Source of the DNA: JBEKLJ01 sp050010255
GTDB taxonomy: Bacteria; Acidobacteriota; Terriglobia; Bryobacterales; Bryobacteraceae
Direction: 5' to 3'
NCBI GenBank assembly: GCA_050010255.1
Contig: JBEKLJ010000155.1
Coordinates: 1 to 8,307, forward strand
DNA length: 8,307 bases
Shown here: positions 1-6,755 of the stretch, piece by piece
How the letters are laid out: each line of letters begins with the position of its first letter
Numbering within the stretch: position 1 is the first letter of the stretch
Notes under the pieces: model-generated
The model's database searches: none
Told to the model about the DNA's origin: nothing
Seen by the model: only the letters and a program-made list of their open reading frames with translations
Made by a program: the position numbers and the translations under genes

Positions 1-289
1 CCTTGAGCGCCGGGCTCTCTATGGGCACGCCCAGCACGGGAAGGATGGTGTGCGCGGCGATGACCCCGGCCAGGTGCGCGGCGCCGCCGGCCGCGGCGAT
101 CACCACCTCGATGCCGCGCTCCTCGGCGCGTGCCGCATACTCGGCGGTTTCGGCGGGCGTGCGGTGCGCCGACAGGACCCGGATCTCGTGCGGCACCTCG
201 AAGCGGGTGAGGATTTCCTGGGACTGCCGCATCGTCTCCCAATCCGATTTGCTGCCCATGACGACGGCGACGAGGGGTTTCGCATCCAT
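1..289 (-). CDS. purE: PurE, N5-carboxyaminoimidazole ribonucleotide mutase (N-terminal part, cut by window edge)
   Basis: PurE converts N5-CAIR to CAIR in cytoplasmic purine biosynthesis. The 96 visible residues begin MDAKPLVAVVMGSKSD. They show the family's phosphate-binding GSKSDW motif (residues 12-17), the SAHRTP motif (about 43-48) and the alanine/glycine-rich segment IAAAGGAAHLAGV (about 68-80) that lines the active site. About 65-70 C-terminal residues of a usual 160-165 lie beyond position 1. I chose the ATG at 289-287 because it gives the standard short lead into VVMGSKSD; an ATG at 285-283 is out of frame. There is no Shine-Dalgarno sequence close to the start, but a TAATCT -10-like hexamer (301-296) ends six bases before the ATG, so the message may be leaderless (inference). 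It is transcribed away from the receptor gene. In many bacteria purK follows purE, but that cannot be seen here. The family call is very secure. Confidence 0.96.
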   Translation of the reverse strand, partial: MDAKPLVAVVMGSKSDWETMRQSQEILTRFEVPHEIRVLSAHRTPAETAEYAARAEERGIEVVIAAAGGAAHLAGVIAAHTILPVLGVPIESPALK

Positions 290-295
290 GCGTAC

Positions 296-301
296 AGATT
301 A
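296..301 (-). promoter_or_regulatory. Candidate -10 element of purE (possibly leaderless)
   Basis: On the minus strand TAATCT lies six bases upstream of the purE ATG. This would place the transcription start at or next to the start codon, which fits the lack of a nearby Shine-Dalgarno sequence. I see no convincing -35 hexamer at 17-19 bases. It overlaps the candidate -35 of the divergent promoter. The call rests on motif and spacing only. Confidence 0.3.
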
Positions 302-328
302 GCAGCGGAGACCGGCCTCCGGTACACT
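299..328 (+). promoter_or_regulatory. Candidate promoter toward the receptor gene
   Basis: TTAGCA (299-304, four of six matches to TTGACA) and TACACT (323-328, a good -10) are separated by 18 bases. The expected start near 335 would give a short leader with GAAGGGA (339-345) six bases before the ATG at 352. It overlaps the candidate purE promoter on the other strand. No experimental support can be seen in the sequence. Confidence 0.35.
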
Positions 329-351
329 GGTCGGTTTCGAAGGGACCCGTG

Positions 352-510
352 ATGGATGAGCTTACTGTGCTCGGGCCGCGGAACGGGGCGGCAGCGGCCA
401 GGGGCAGCGAGAAGCCCAGACGACGGACGACCAGGCCGCGGTGGCGGCAGCCGCCGGCATCCGGGCAAGCGCGTCATCATAATGATTGTGGTGCTGCGGG
501 ACCGGGGTGA
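352..510 (+). CDS. Possible 52-codon upstream ORF, in frame with the receptor gene
   Basis: I do not recognise this ORF. It starts at ATG 352, has a good Shine-Dalgarno-like GAAGGGA at 339-345, and stops at TGA 508-510. Only the codon GCC separates that stop from the GTG start of the receptor gene in the same frame. The predicted peptide begins MDELTVLGPRNG, is rich in Arg, Pro and Ala in the middle (KPRRRTTRPRWRQPP) and has no clear membrane segment or domain. It could be a translated leader that couples translation to the receptor gene. It could be chance, since GC-rich DNA gives long open frames. A third possibility is the N-terminus of a longer protein interrupted by a stop, but the signal-peptide-like sequence right after GTG 514 argues against this. 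Confidence 0.25.
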   Translation: MDELTVLGPRNGAAAARGSEKPRRRTTRPRWRQPPASGQARHHNDCGAAGPG

Positions 511-513
511 GCC

Positions 514-2985
514 GTGAGGCCCGCGGTGTGGGCCGGAGTCCTGGTGGCCTGCCTGCGCCTGGCGGGCGCGGAGGTGCGCCTGGCCGGCCGCGTCGTCGAT
601 GAGAACGGCGCGGCGGTGGAGGGCGCGCAGGTGTTTCTGCGGCCTGAGGCCGGCGCCGAAGCCCAGCGGCTGCAAGCCATCGCCGACCCAACGGGCAAGT
701 TCACGCTCGATCTGCCGGCTCCCGGCGCTTACCGGATCAGCGCCCAGCGTGAAGGCTACTTCCGCATCGACAGCCGCCCGGTAAGCCTGGCCGACGGCGC
801 CAACGACATCACGCTCGTGCTCAACCTCGCGCGCGAGGTCTTCGAGAGGCTGGATGTCTCCTACTCGCCGCCGGCGATCGACTTCGACCGGAGCTCACCC
901 GAGGAGCGGCTGACCCTCACTCAGATGCTAGAAGTGCCGTACCCCTCGACCAACACGCTGCGCAACACGATGCGGGCGCTGCCGGGGATCGTGCAGGACT
1001 CGGACGGCGGCGTGCACCTGAACGGCGGAACCGAGGAGCAGACGCTCTACACGCTGGACGGCTTTGAGATCAACGACCCGCTCACCGGACGGTTGGAGGC
1101 CCGGCTGGGCGTGGAGGCGGTGCGCTCGTTGGACGTAACGCCGTTCAATCCGGCGGAGTTCGGCAGGGGACCGGCGGGCACGCTGGCGATCAAGACCAGC
1201 ACGGGCGACGACCGGCTCCGGTATTCGGCTACGAACTTCATACCCAGCCTGGAGAACCGCAAGGGCTTAATCGTCGGCGGCTGGACGCCGCGGTTCAATC
1301 TCTCGGGGCCGATCTGGCGGGGCCGGGCGTGGTTCTCCGACGCGCTGGACCTTCAATACGACCAGAACGTGGTGGAGGAGCTGCCCGCCGGGCAGGACCG
1401 CAGCACGAGTTGGCGCGTGGGCAACCTGCTGAGGAGCCAGGTCAACCTCAGGCCGTCGAACATTCTCTACACGGGCTTCTTGGTGAACTTCTGGATCGCG
1501 CCGCAGGTTAACCTGGGACCGCTGCACCCGCTCGAAACTACGATCGACCTGCGGTCGCGGCAGTGGTTTTTCAACGTGAAGGACCAGTGGTATTTTGGGC
1601 GCGGCGCGCTCATCGAGGCGGGCTACGCCGCCAGCCGCACCTTCGGGCGCGAGATCCCGCAAGGGCACGACGTGCTGAGGATCACACCCGAAGGGTGGCG
1701 CGGGAACTCCTTCTGGGACGCCACCCGGCGGGCCGGCCGCGACCAATGGCTGGCCAACGTCTTCCTCCCATCCTTCACCTGGCTGGGCGGGCACCAGCTC
1801 AAGACGGGCATCGATATCATTGCGCTCAGTTACTGGCAGGACGTCACGCGGACGGGGTACGTGTATCTGCGCGATGACAACCTGCCGTCACTCCAGGTGG
1901 CCTTCGGCGGCAGCGGGTTGCTGCGGCGGAGGAACATGGAGGTGGCTTCCTACCTCCAGGACTCCTGGAAGGTGCGGCCGAGCGTGCTGGTGGAGGCAGG
2001 GCTGCGGCAGGACTGGGACCGGCTGCTGGGCAGCGTCGCCCTCTCGCCGCGGATCGGCGTCTCCTGGGCGCCGCCGCGGATGGAATCCACAAAGATCTCT
2101 GCCAGCTACGGCGTGGTCTGCGACGAGACCAACCTGCAACTGCTCAGCCGGCCGCTCGACCAGTATGCGCTGGCGACGCATTACCTGGCGGACGGCAGCG
2201 TGGCCTGGGGACCGGCGGCGTCCGTGTTTCAAATCGGGCCGGGCCGGCTCAAGAACCCGCTGTACAAGAACTGGACGGCGGGCCTCGAGCGGCGTTTCCC
2301 GGCGGGCCTCTACGCGCGCTTCCAGTACACGCGCCGGCGCGGGCGCGACGGGCTGACCTACGTCAACACGCTGGAGCCGAACGTGCCGCCGCCGCCCGAC
2401 CTGGTCGCGGCCTACGGCACGGGGCTGTTCGACGCGGTGTACCGCCTGACGAACCTGCGCCGCGACGTCTATGACGCCTTCGAGGCCACGGTTCGCCAGA
2501 CCTTCCGCAAGCAGTACGAATGGCTGGCGAGCTACACGCGGTCGCGCGCGCTGTCGAACGCGGTCGTGGACGTGAATGTGGACGACCCGGTTCTGGTGAC
2601 GGCCAACGGCGGCCGGATGCCTTGGGACGCGCCTCACCGGTTCGTGAGCTGGGGCTACCTGCCGACGTTTCGGCCAAGCTGGGCCATCGCCTACCTCGTG
2701 GAGGCGCGCAACGGCTTCCCGTTCTCGGTCCAGGACGAGCAGGGCAGGATACAGGGCGGCGTCAACGAGCTGCGTTTTCCGGCGTTCTTCGAGCTGAACC
2801 TGCACCTGGAGCGCCGGTTCGTGTTCCACCGTGCCCACTGGGCGTTCCGCTTCGGCTTCAACAACATCACCAACCACCGCAACCCGAACACGGTCAACAA
2901 CGACTTGGTCTCGGCGGGGTTCATGACCTTCTCCGGCGGCCAGAGCCGCGCCCTGAACTTCCGGCTGCGGTGGCTGGGGCGCTAG
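514..2985 (+). CDS. TonB-dependent-receptor-like outer-membrane protein with carboxypeptidase-regulatory-like domain
   Basis: This 823-residue protein is probably an outer-membrane beta-barrel transporter; its substrate is unknown. A signal peptide (about 1-19, cleavage likely after LAGA) is followed by a carboxypeptidase-regulatory-like beta-sandwich (about 21-104, with AGRVVDENGAAVEGAQVF, DPTGKF and GAYRIS). The plug follows (about 135-231, with RALPGIV, LDGFEINDP and AGTLAIKTSTG). The rest is a barrel rich in alternating aromatic and polar strands, ending near the typical FNNITNHRNPNTVNN segment and RALNFRLRW. This layout matches the Oar-like receptors that are numerous in Acidobacteriota, though many of those are 1000 residues or more, so this is a short member. 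The start is GTG 514 with GGGGTGA (504-510) just upstream; there is an in-frame stop at 508-510. I see no clear TonB box. It ends 65 bases before the his leader peptide and probably forms its own transcription unit. Function by family only. Confidence 0.88.
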   Translation: MRPAVWAGVLVACLRLAGAEVRLAGRVVDENGAAVEGAQVFLRPEAGAEAQRLQAIADPTGKFTLDLPAPGAYRISAQREGYFRIDSRPVSLADGANDITLVLNLAREVFERLDVSYSPPAIDFDRSSPEERLTLTQMLEVPYPSTNTLRNTMRALPGIVQDSDGGVHLNGGTEEQTLYTLDGFEINDPLTGRLEARLGVEAVRSLDVTPFNPAEFGRGPAGTLAIKTSTGDDRLRYSATNFIPSLENRKGLIVGGWTPRFNLSGPIWRGRAWFSDALDLQYDQNVVEELPAGQDRSTSWRVGNLLRSQVNLRPSNILYTGFLVNFWIAPQVNLGPLHPLETTIDLRSRQWFFNVKDQWYFGRGALIEAGYAASRTFGREIPQGHDVLRITPEGWRGNSFWDATRRAGRDQWLANVFLPSFTWLGGHQLKTGIDIIALSYWQDVTRTGYVYLRDDNLPSLQVAFGGSGLLRRRNMEVASYLQDSWKVRPSVLVEAGLRQDWDRLLGSVALSPRIGVSWAPPRMESTKISASYGVVCDETNLQLLSRPLDQYALATHYLADGSVAWGPAASVFQIGPGRLKNPLYKNWTAGLERRFPAGLYARFQYTRRRGRDGLTYVNTLEPNVPPPPDLVAAYGTGLFDAVYRLTNLRRDVYDAFEATVRQTFRKQYEWLASYTRSRALSNAVVDVNVDDPVLVTANGGRMPWDAPHRFVSWGYLPTFRPSWAIAYLVEARNGFPFSVQDEQGRIQGGVNELRFPAFFELNLHLERRFVFHRAHWAFRFGFNNITNHRNPNTVNNDLVSAGFMTFSGGQSRALNFRLRWLGR

Positions 2986-3030
2986 CCGCACACGCTGACC
3001 GCACCACGGCGGGCGGCCCGCTCGTTGCCG

Positions 3031-3039
3031 TGCTATACT
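3031..3039 (+). promoter_or_regulatory. his operon promoter, extended -10
   Basis: TGC followed by TATACT (3034-3039) forms an extended -10 (TGnTATACT), the best promoter-like hexamer in the window. It needs no strong -35, and none is seen: the 3011-3016 region is GC-only. The expected transcription start is near 3045-3047, only a few bases before the leader-peptide ATG at 3051. It lies in the short gap after the receptor gene, exactly where the his leader begins. Confidence 0.65.
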
Positions 3040-3050
3040 CGATCTTTCGT

Positions 3051-3119
3051 ATGCTAGTTGCGTCCGCCGCTCGGCATCATCATCGGCACCACCACGAGCC
3101 GCTCCAGGCGACGGGCTGA
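3051..3119 (+). CDS. hisL: His operon leader peptide (22 residues, RHHHRHHH)
   Basis: ATG 3051 to TGA 3117-3119 encodes a 22-residue peptide whose residues 8-15 read RHHHRHHH. Six of seven codons at 3075-3095 are His: CAT three times, one CGG, then CAC three times. This is the hallmark of a leader peptide whose translation senses charged tRNA-His, like the seven-His HisL of enteric bacteria. It has no Shine-Dalgarno sequence. The promoter's -10 ends 11 bases before the ATG, so translation is probably from a leaderless or nearly leaderless transcript. A terminator hairpin follows 33 bases after the stop, and hisI follows that. The symbol hisL is given by analogy of function and position, not by sequence homology. 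The peptide itself is not expected to have a function beyond its translation. Confidence 0.88.
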   Translation: MLVASAARHHHRHHHEPLQATG

Positions 3120-3181
3120 TTTCTGCGCTAGACGCAAACAAATCGGAAAGGAAGCCCGCCGCAGGCCAGGCGGGCTTTTTT
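3061..3181 (+). promoter_or_regulatory. Ribosome-mediated histidine attenuator (alternative RNA folds)
   Basis: Three mutually exclusive folds can be drawn by eye. (a) Terminator: 3152-3160 with 3169-3177. (b) Antiterminator: CGGGCT (3112-3117, touching the leader stop codon) pairs with AGCCCG (3153-3158), the 5' arm of the terminator. It is extended by TTTC (3120-3123) with GAAA (3146-3149) and caps a nested TGCG/CGCA hairpin (3124-3127 with 3133-3136). (c) Protector: CGTCcGCC (3061-3068) with GGCGACG (3107-3113), helped by GCTCG (3069-3073) with CGAGC (3095-3099). A ribosome stalled on the His codons would block (c) and leave 3112 onward free, favouring (b) and read-through into hisI. A ribosome reaching the stop codon would cover 3112-3117 and favour (a). 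Pairings (a) and (b) are direct; (c) is weaker. No folding energies were computed. Confidence 0.78.
3152..3181 (+). terminator. Intrinsic terminator of the his leader (attenuator hairpin)
   Basis: AAGCCCGCC (3152-3160) pairs perfectly with GGCGGGCTT (3169-3177). The loop is eight bases and a run of six T residues follows (3176-3181). This is a textbook rho-independent terminator. It lies between the leader-peptide stop (3119) and the hisI start (3210), too far from the receptor gene (ending 2985, with a promoter in between) to be mainly that gene's terminator. Its 5' arm is shared with the antiterminator. Confidence 0.92.
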
Positions 3182-3209
3182 GTTGTGTATAGATCGATCG
3201 GGGACGAAG

Positions 3210-3590
3210 ATGGAACTCGATTATTCAAAGCTGGACGGGCTGCTGGCGGCCGTGATTCAAGACGCCGGCTCCGGGCGGGTACTCATGGTCGGCTTCATGA
3301 ACGAGGAAGCATTTCGCAAGACGGTTGAGACCGGGTACGCTACCTTTTGGAGCCGCTCGCGGAAGAAGCTGTGGATGAAAGGCGAGCACTCCGGGCACCG
3401 GCTCGAGGTCCGGGAAATCTCGACCGATTGCGACCAGGATGCCGTGCTGGTCAAAGTGCGGGCGCTTGGGCCGGGCGTCTGTCACACCGGGCACGAAAGC
3501 TGCTTCTATCGGAGACTGGAAGACGGCCAGTGGGTCGAGGCAGAGCCGCGGGTGTATGACCCCGGCGCGGTTTACGGAGGTCAGGCATGA
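3210..3590 (+). CDS. hisI: HisI, phosphoribosyl-AMP cyclohydrolase (single-domain)
   Basis: HisI hydrolyses the adenine ring of phosphoribosyl-AMP, giving ProFAR. The 126-residue protein carries the full family signature: GFMNEEAF (28-35), TFWSRSR (45-51), LWMKGEHSGH (54-63), then DCDQDA (73-78, Mg-binding aspartates D73, D75 and D77 and zinc ligand C74), and CHTGHESCF (91-99, zinc ligands C91 and C98). It has no fused HisE (phosphoribosyl-ATP pyrophosphohydrolase) domain, so hisE must be elsewhere. The ATG at 3210 is chosen because GGGGA (3200-3204) lies five bases upstream. An in-frame TTG at 3180 would start inside the terminator's T run. It is the first structural gene after the attenuator, and its stop overlaps the hisG start in ATGA. 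Confidence 0.97.
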   Translation: MELDYSKLDGLLAAVIQDAGSGRVLMVGFMNEEAFRKTVETGYATFWSRSRKKLWMKGEHSGHRLEVREISTDCDQDAVLVKVRALGPGVCHTGHESCFYRRLEDGQWVEAEPRVYDPGAVYGGQA

Positions 3591-4456
3591 AGCTGAAGCT
3601 CGGGATCCCCAAGGGCAGTCTGGAGAGCGCGACCATCGACCTGTTTCGGCGCGCCGGGTTCACCATCACCACCAGCAGCCGCTCGTATTTCCCCTCCATC
3701 GACGACCCGGAGCTCGAATGCATGCTGATCCGGGCGCAGGAGATGGCGCGGTACGTCGAGGATGGCGTGCTCGATGCCGGGCTGACCGGCCGGGACTGGG
3801 TCGAGGAGAACGAGGCCCGCGTCCAGACCGTCTGCGACTTGGTCTACGCCAAGCAGAGCTTCGGCAAGGTGCGCTGGGTCCTGGCCGTGCCCGAGGCCTC
3901 GCCGTTCCGCTCGGTGAAGGACCTGGAAGGGAAGGTCATTGCCACCGAGCTGGTGGCGACGACCAAGCGCTACCTGGCCGCCAGCGGCGTGAAGGCGAAG
4001 GTCGAGTTCAGTTGGGGCGCGACGGAGGTGAAGCCGCCGGAGCTGGCCGATGCCATCGTCGAGGTGACCGAGACCGGCTCGTCCCTGCGGGCGAACAAGT
4101 TGCGCATCCTCGATACCGTGCTCGAGTCCAACACGCAGCTCATCGCCAACCTGGGGGCCTGGAGCGACGACTGGAAGCGGCACAAGCTCGAAGACATCCG
4201 GATGCTGCTCGAGGGCGCCATGAACGCCCTCGGCAAGGTGGGGCTGATGCTGAACGTCAGCCGCGATAGTCTTCAAGCCGTGCTGGACGTGCTGCCGGCG
4301 CTCAAGAAGCCAACCATCTCGCACCTCAGCGACGAGGCGTGGCTGGCGGTGAACACCATACTGGACGAATCGACGGTGCGGACGATCATCCCGCGGCTGA
4401 AGAAGGCCGGCGCGGAGGGAATCGTCGAGTATCCGCTGAACAAGATTGTCATGTAG
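3587..4456 (+). CDS. hisG: HisG, ATP phosphoribosyltransferase (long form with regulatory domain)
   Basis: HisG couples ATP with PRPP to form phosphoribosyl-ATP, the committed step, and is the usual target of histidine feedback. The 289 residues fit the long, HisZ-independent form. The catalytic periplasmic-binding-protein-like lobes occupy about 1-210 (LGIPKGSLESAT at 5-16; DAGLTGRDWV at 63-72; the PRPP loop DAIVEVTETGSSLRANKL at 155-172). An ACT-like C-terminal domain occupies about 215-289 and ends in GIVEYPLNKIV. In characterised long-form enzymes this domain binds histidine, so allosteric inhibition is expected here by family knowledge. ATG 3587 follows GGAGG (3576-3580) at good spacing and overlaps the hisI stop by four bases. 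hisD follows after only three bases. Confidence 0.97.
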   Translation: MKLKLGIPKGSLESATIDLFRRAGFTITTSSRSYFPSIDDPELECMLIRAQEMARYVEDGVLDAGLTGRDWVEENEARVQTVCDLVYAKQSFGKVRWVLAVPEASPFRSVKDLEGKVIATELVATTKRYLAASGVKAKVEFSWGATEVKPPELADAIVEVTETGSSLRANKLRILDTVLESNTQLIANLGAWSDDWKRHKLEDIRMLLEGAMNALGKVGLMLNVSRDSLQAVLDVLPALKKPTISHLSDEAWLAVNTILDESTVRTIIPRLKKAGAEGIVEYPLNKIVM

Positions 4457-4459
4457 GCC

Positions 4460-5704
4460 ATGATCCGGATCATTCCATCCACGCAGGCGGAACGGCTGCT
4501 GAAGCGGCGCGCGCAGCGGCTCGCGGAAGCCGAGAGCACCGTGCGGCCGATCCTGGAGGCCGTGCGCGAGCGGGGCGACCGCGCGCTCCTGGAGTTCGCG
4601 CGGCACTACGACGGCCTGGACCGCAAGACCGTGCGCGTCCCCGCGCGCGACCTGGCGCGGGCGGCGGCCCGGCTGCCGCGCGAGCTGCGCGACGCGGTGC
4701 GGACGGCGTCGAAGAACATCCGCGCGTTCGCCGGGCTGCAGCTTCCGCCGGCGCGGATGGCGGACCTGGAGCCGGGGCTGTCGCTGGGGCAGATTGTGCG
4801 CCCGCTGGAGGCCGTGGGGGCCTACATCCCCTCGGGCCGCTATCCTCTGCCCTCGACCTTGATGATGACCGTGATCCCGGCGCAGGTGGCCGGCGTGCCA
4901 CGCGTCTGCGTCGCCTCGCCGCGGCCGGCGCCCGTGATTCTGGGCGTGGCGGCGATGCTCGGCGTAACCGAGCTCTTCCAGATGGGCGGGGCGCACGCCA
5001 TAGCCGCGTTCGCTTACGGCACCCGCAGCGTGCCGAAGGTGGACCGCATCGTGGGGCCGGGCAACATCTACGTGGCGGCGGCGAAGAAGCTGCTGGCGGG
5101 CGAGGTGGGGATCGACTTCATCGCCGGGCCGACCGAGATCCTGATCATTGCCTCCGAGGGAGACCCGCGCGTCCTGGCGGCGGACATGCTGGCGCAGGCC
5201 GAGCACGACGGGGAGGCCGCCGCGGTCCTGCTGACGACCTCCGCGCCGCTGGCGCGCGCGGTGGCCGAGGAGATTGAGCGGCAGCTCGAGACGCTGCCGA
5301 CCTCGCCGGTGGCCTCCAAGGCCATTGCCGCGAATAGCGCGATCATCTTGGTGCGATCGCTAGAGGAGGCGATCGAGCTGGCGAACCAGTTCGCGCCCGA
5401 GCACCTGAGCATTCCCTCGATGTCGCTGCTGGAGCAGGTGCGGCACGCCGGAAGCGTCTTTGTGGGGCCGCACAGCCCGGAAGCTGCGGGCGACTATGCC
5501 AGCGGGCCGAACCACGTGCTGCCGACCTGCGGCGCGGCCCGCCTGCGAGGCGGGCTCTCGGCGGCGGATTTTCTCAAGGTGATTTCCGTGCAGAAGCTGA
5601 GCCGGGCGGCGCTGGAGAAACTCGCGCCGGCGATCACGGCCCTGGCGCGGGCGGAAGGCCTCGAGGCCCACGCGCGCAGCGTGGAGAGGAGGTTCGATGC
5701 CTGA
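4460..5704 (+). CDS. hisD: HisD, histidinol dehydrogenase
   Basis: HisD oxidises L-histidinol to L-histidine with two NAD+ in two steps. The 414 residues match the family's usual 410-435. Visible landmarks are GRYPLPSTLMMTVIPAQVAG (126-145), GPGNIYVAAAKKLL (199-212), GPTEILIIA (223-231), zinc ligands Q246 and H249 in AQAEHDGEA, catalytic E314-H315 in FAPEHLSI, zinc ligand D345 in AAGDYASGPNHVLPT, and the final zinc ligand H404 near the C-terminus. All canonical residues are therefore present. ATG 4460 lies three bases after the hisG stop and has no clear Shine-Dalgarno sequence, so translation probably depends on coupling to hisG. The 3' end contains AGGAGG (5687-5692), which serves hisC, and overlaps hisC by eight bases. 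Confidence 0.97.
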   Translation: MIRIIPSTQAERLLKRRAQRLAEAESTVRPILEAVRERGDRALLEFARHYDGLDRKTVRVPARDLARAAARLPRELRDAVRTASKNIRAFAGLQLPPARMADLEPGLSLGQIVRPLEAVGAYIPSGRYPLPSTLMMTVIPAQVAGVPRVCVASPRPAPVILGVAAMLGVTELFQMGGAHAIAAFAYGTRSVPKVDRIVGPGNIYVAAAKKLLAGEVGIDFIAGPTEILIIASEGDPRVLAADMLAQAEHDGEAAAVLLTTSAPLARAVAEEIERQLETLPTSPVASKAIAANSAIILVRSLEEAIELANQFAPEHLSIPSMSLLEQVRHAGSVFVGPHSPEAAGDYASGPNHVLPTCGAARLRGGLSAADFLKVISVQKLSRAALEKLAPAITALARAEGLEAHARSVERRFDA

Positions 5705-6755
5705 GGCTCCGCGCCCCCGGCCCGCCGTCCTGAAGATGGCGCCGTACTCGCCCCCGACGGCCGGCCGCGCCGACAAGCTGCGCCTGGACTTCAACGAGAA
5801 CACGGTCGGCTGCTCGCCGCGCGTGCTCGAGGACCTGCGCGCGCGCCTGAGCGCCGCTCAGCTCGCCGTGTACCCCGAGTACGGCGAGGCCAAGCGGGAC
5901 CTGGCCGCGTTCTTCGGGGTGGCGCCCGAGGGGTTGCTGTTCACCAACGGCACGGACGAGGCCATCCAGGTGGTCCTCAACACCTACGTCGATGACGGCC
6001 AGGAGGTGCTGCTCCTGCGGCCGTCCTACGCCATGTACCGGTTTTACGCCGAGCTGGCGGGGGCGGCCCTTCGCGAAATCGATTACCGGCCGGCGGACCT
6101 GGCGTTCCCGCTCGAGGAGTTGCTGGAGGCGATCGGCCCCGCTACGCGCGCGCTCATCATCGCGAACCCGAACAACCCGACTGGCACCGGCATCGGCGCG
6201 GAGGCGATCGCTAGCATTCTCGAGAAGGCGGCGGGAGCCGCGGTCCTCATCGACGAGGCCTACTTCGAGTTCTGCGGCGTGACGGCGCTGCCGCTGCTCA
6301 AGCGCTACCCGAACCTGTTCGTCAGCCGCACATTTTCGAAGGTCTTCGGCATGGCGGCGATGCGCATGGGCTGCCTGATGTCGCGGGCGGAGAACATCGG
6401 CTGGCTGCACAAGGCCCAGTCGCCCTACAGCGTGAACATGCTGGCCGTGGCGGCCGCGCGGGCGGCGATTCAAGACCGCGCCGGCATCGAAGGCTACGTG
6501 GCCGAGGTGCTGGCGGCGCGCGAGCTGCTGCGCGAGGGCCTGGACCGGCTGGGCATCGGCTACTACCCCAGCCAGGGGAACTTCCTCCTGATGCGGGTTG
6601 GGCCGCGCGCGATAGAGATCCGCGACCGGCTGCGCGAGAAGGGCGTGCTGGTGCGCGACCGCAGCTATGAGCTGCCCGGCTGCGTCCGCGTGACCGTGGG
6701 CACGCGGGAGCAGATGCGGCGCTTCCTGGACGAGCTGGCGAGGATCTGGCGATGA
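5697..6755 (+). CDS. hisC: HisC, histidinol-phosphate aminotransferase
   Basis: HisC is a PLP enzyme that transfers an amino group from glutamate to imidazoleacetol phosphate, giving histidinol phosphate. The 352-residue, fold-type-I protein shows LDFNEN (30-35), YPEYG (59-63), FTNGTDEAI (82-90), NPNNPTG (157-163; N158 contacts PLP), IDEAYFEF (185-192; D186 and Y189), SRTFSKVFGMAAMRMG (210-225; K215 is the expected Schiff-base lysine) and the C-terminal RVTVGT (331-336; R331 binds substrate carboxylate or phosphate). ATG 5697 has AGGAGG (5687-5692) four bases upstream, inside hisD, and overlaps the hisD stop by eight bases. The stop overlaps the following HAD gene in ATGA. Related class II aminotransferases share the motifs, but the context fixes the assignment. 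Confidence 0.95.
   Translation: MPEAPRPRPAVLKMAPYSPPTAGRADKLRLDFNENTVGCSPRVLEDLRARLSAAQLAVYPEYGEAKRDLAAFFGVAPEGLLFTNGTDEAIQVVLNTYVDDGQEVLLLRPSYAMYRFYAELAGAALREIDYRPADLAFPLEELLEAIGPATRALIIANPNNPTGTGIGAEAIASILEKAAGAAVLIDEAYFEFCGVTALPLLKRYPNLFVSRTFSKVFGMAAMRMGCLMSRAENIGWLHKAQSPYSVNMLAVAAARAAIQDRAGIEGYVAEVLAARELLREGLDRLGIGYYPSQGNFLLMRVGPRAIEIRDRLREKGVLVRDRSYELPGCVRVTVGTREQMRRFLDELARIWR

Noticed and set aside
541..552. Lipobox-like LVAC at residues 10-13 of the receptor, as a lipoprotein signal
   Set aside because: The cysteine is at residue 13, too early for a normal lipoprotein signal peptide. A signal peptidase I site after LAGA and the barrel architecture fit better.
3009..3021. Small GC hairpin (GCGGG, loop CGG, CCCGC) after the receptor gene, as its terminator
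   Set aside because: It has only five base pairs, a three-base loop and no T run. It may be chance, or overlap the his promoter's upstream region.
2520..3119. A 199-residue plus-strand open frame running through the end of the receptor gene to the leader-peptide stop
   Set aside because: Its upstream part is an alternate frame of the receptor barrel. Only the last 22 codons from ATG 3051 are meaningful, because the promoter lies inside this frame at 3031-3039.
3180..3209. Earlier TTG start for hisI
   Set aside because: It would place the start inside the terminator's T run with no ribosome site. ATG 3210 has GGGGA at correct spacing and matches the family N-terminus.
1888..3228. A 446-residue minus-strand open frame
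   Set aside because: It is antisense to the receptor gene and the his leader, is Arg/Ala/Pro/Val-rich low-information sequence, and has no recognisable domain. It is a shadow typical of GC-rich coding DNA.
3581..5206. A 541-residue minus-strand open frame
   Set aside because: It is antisense to hisG and hisD, which are unambiguous by motif. Its composition is that of a GC-codon shadow.
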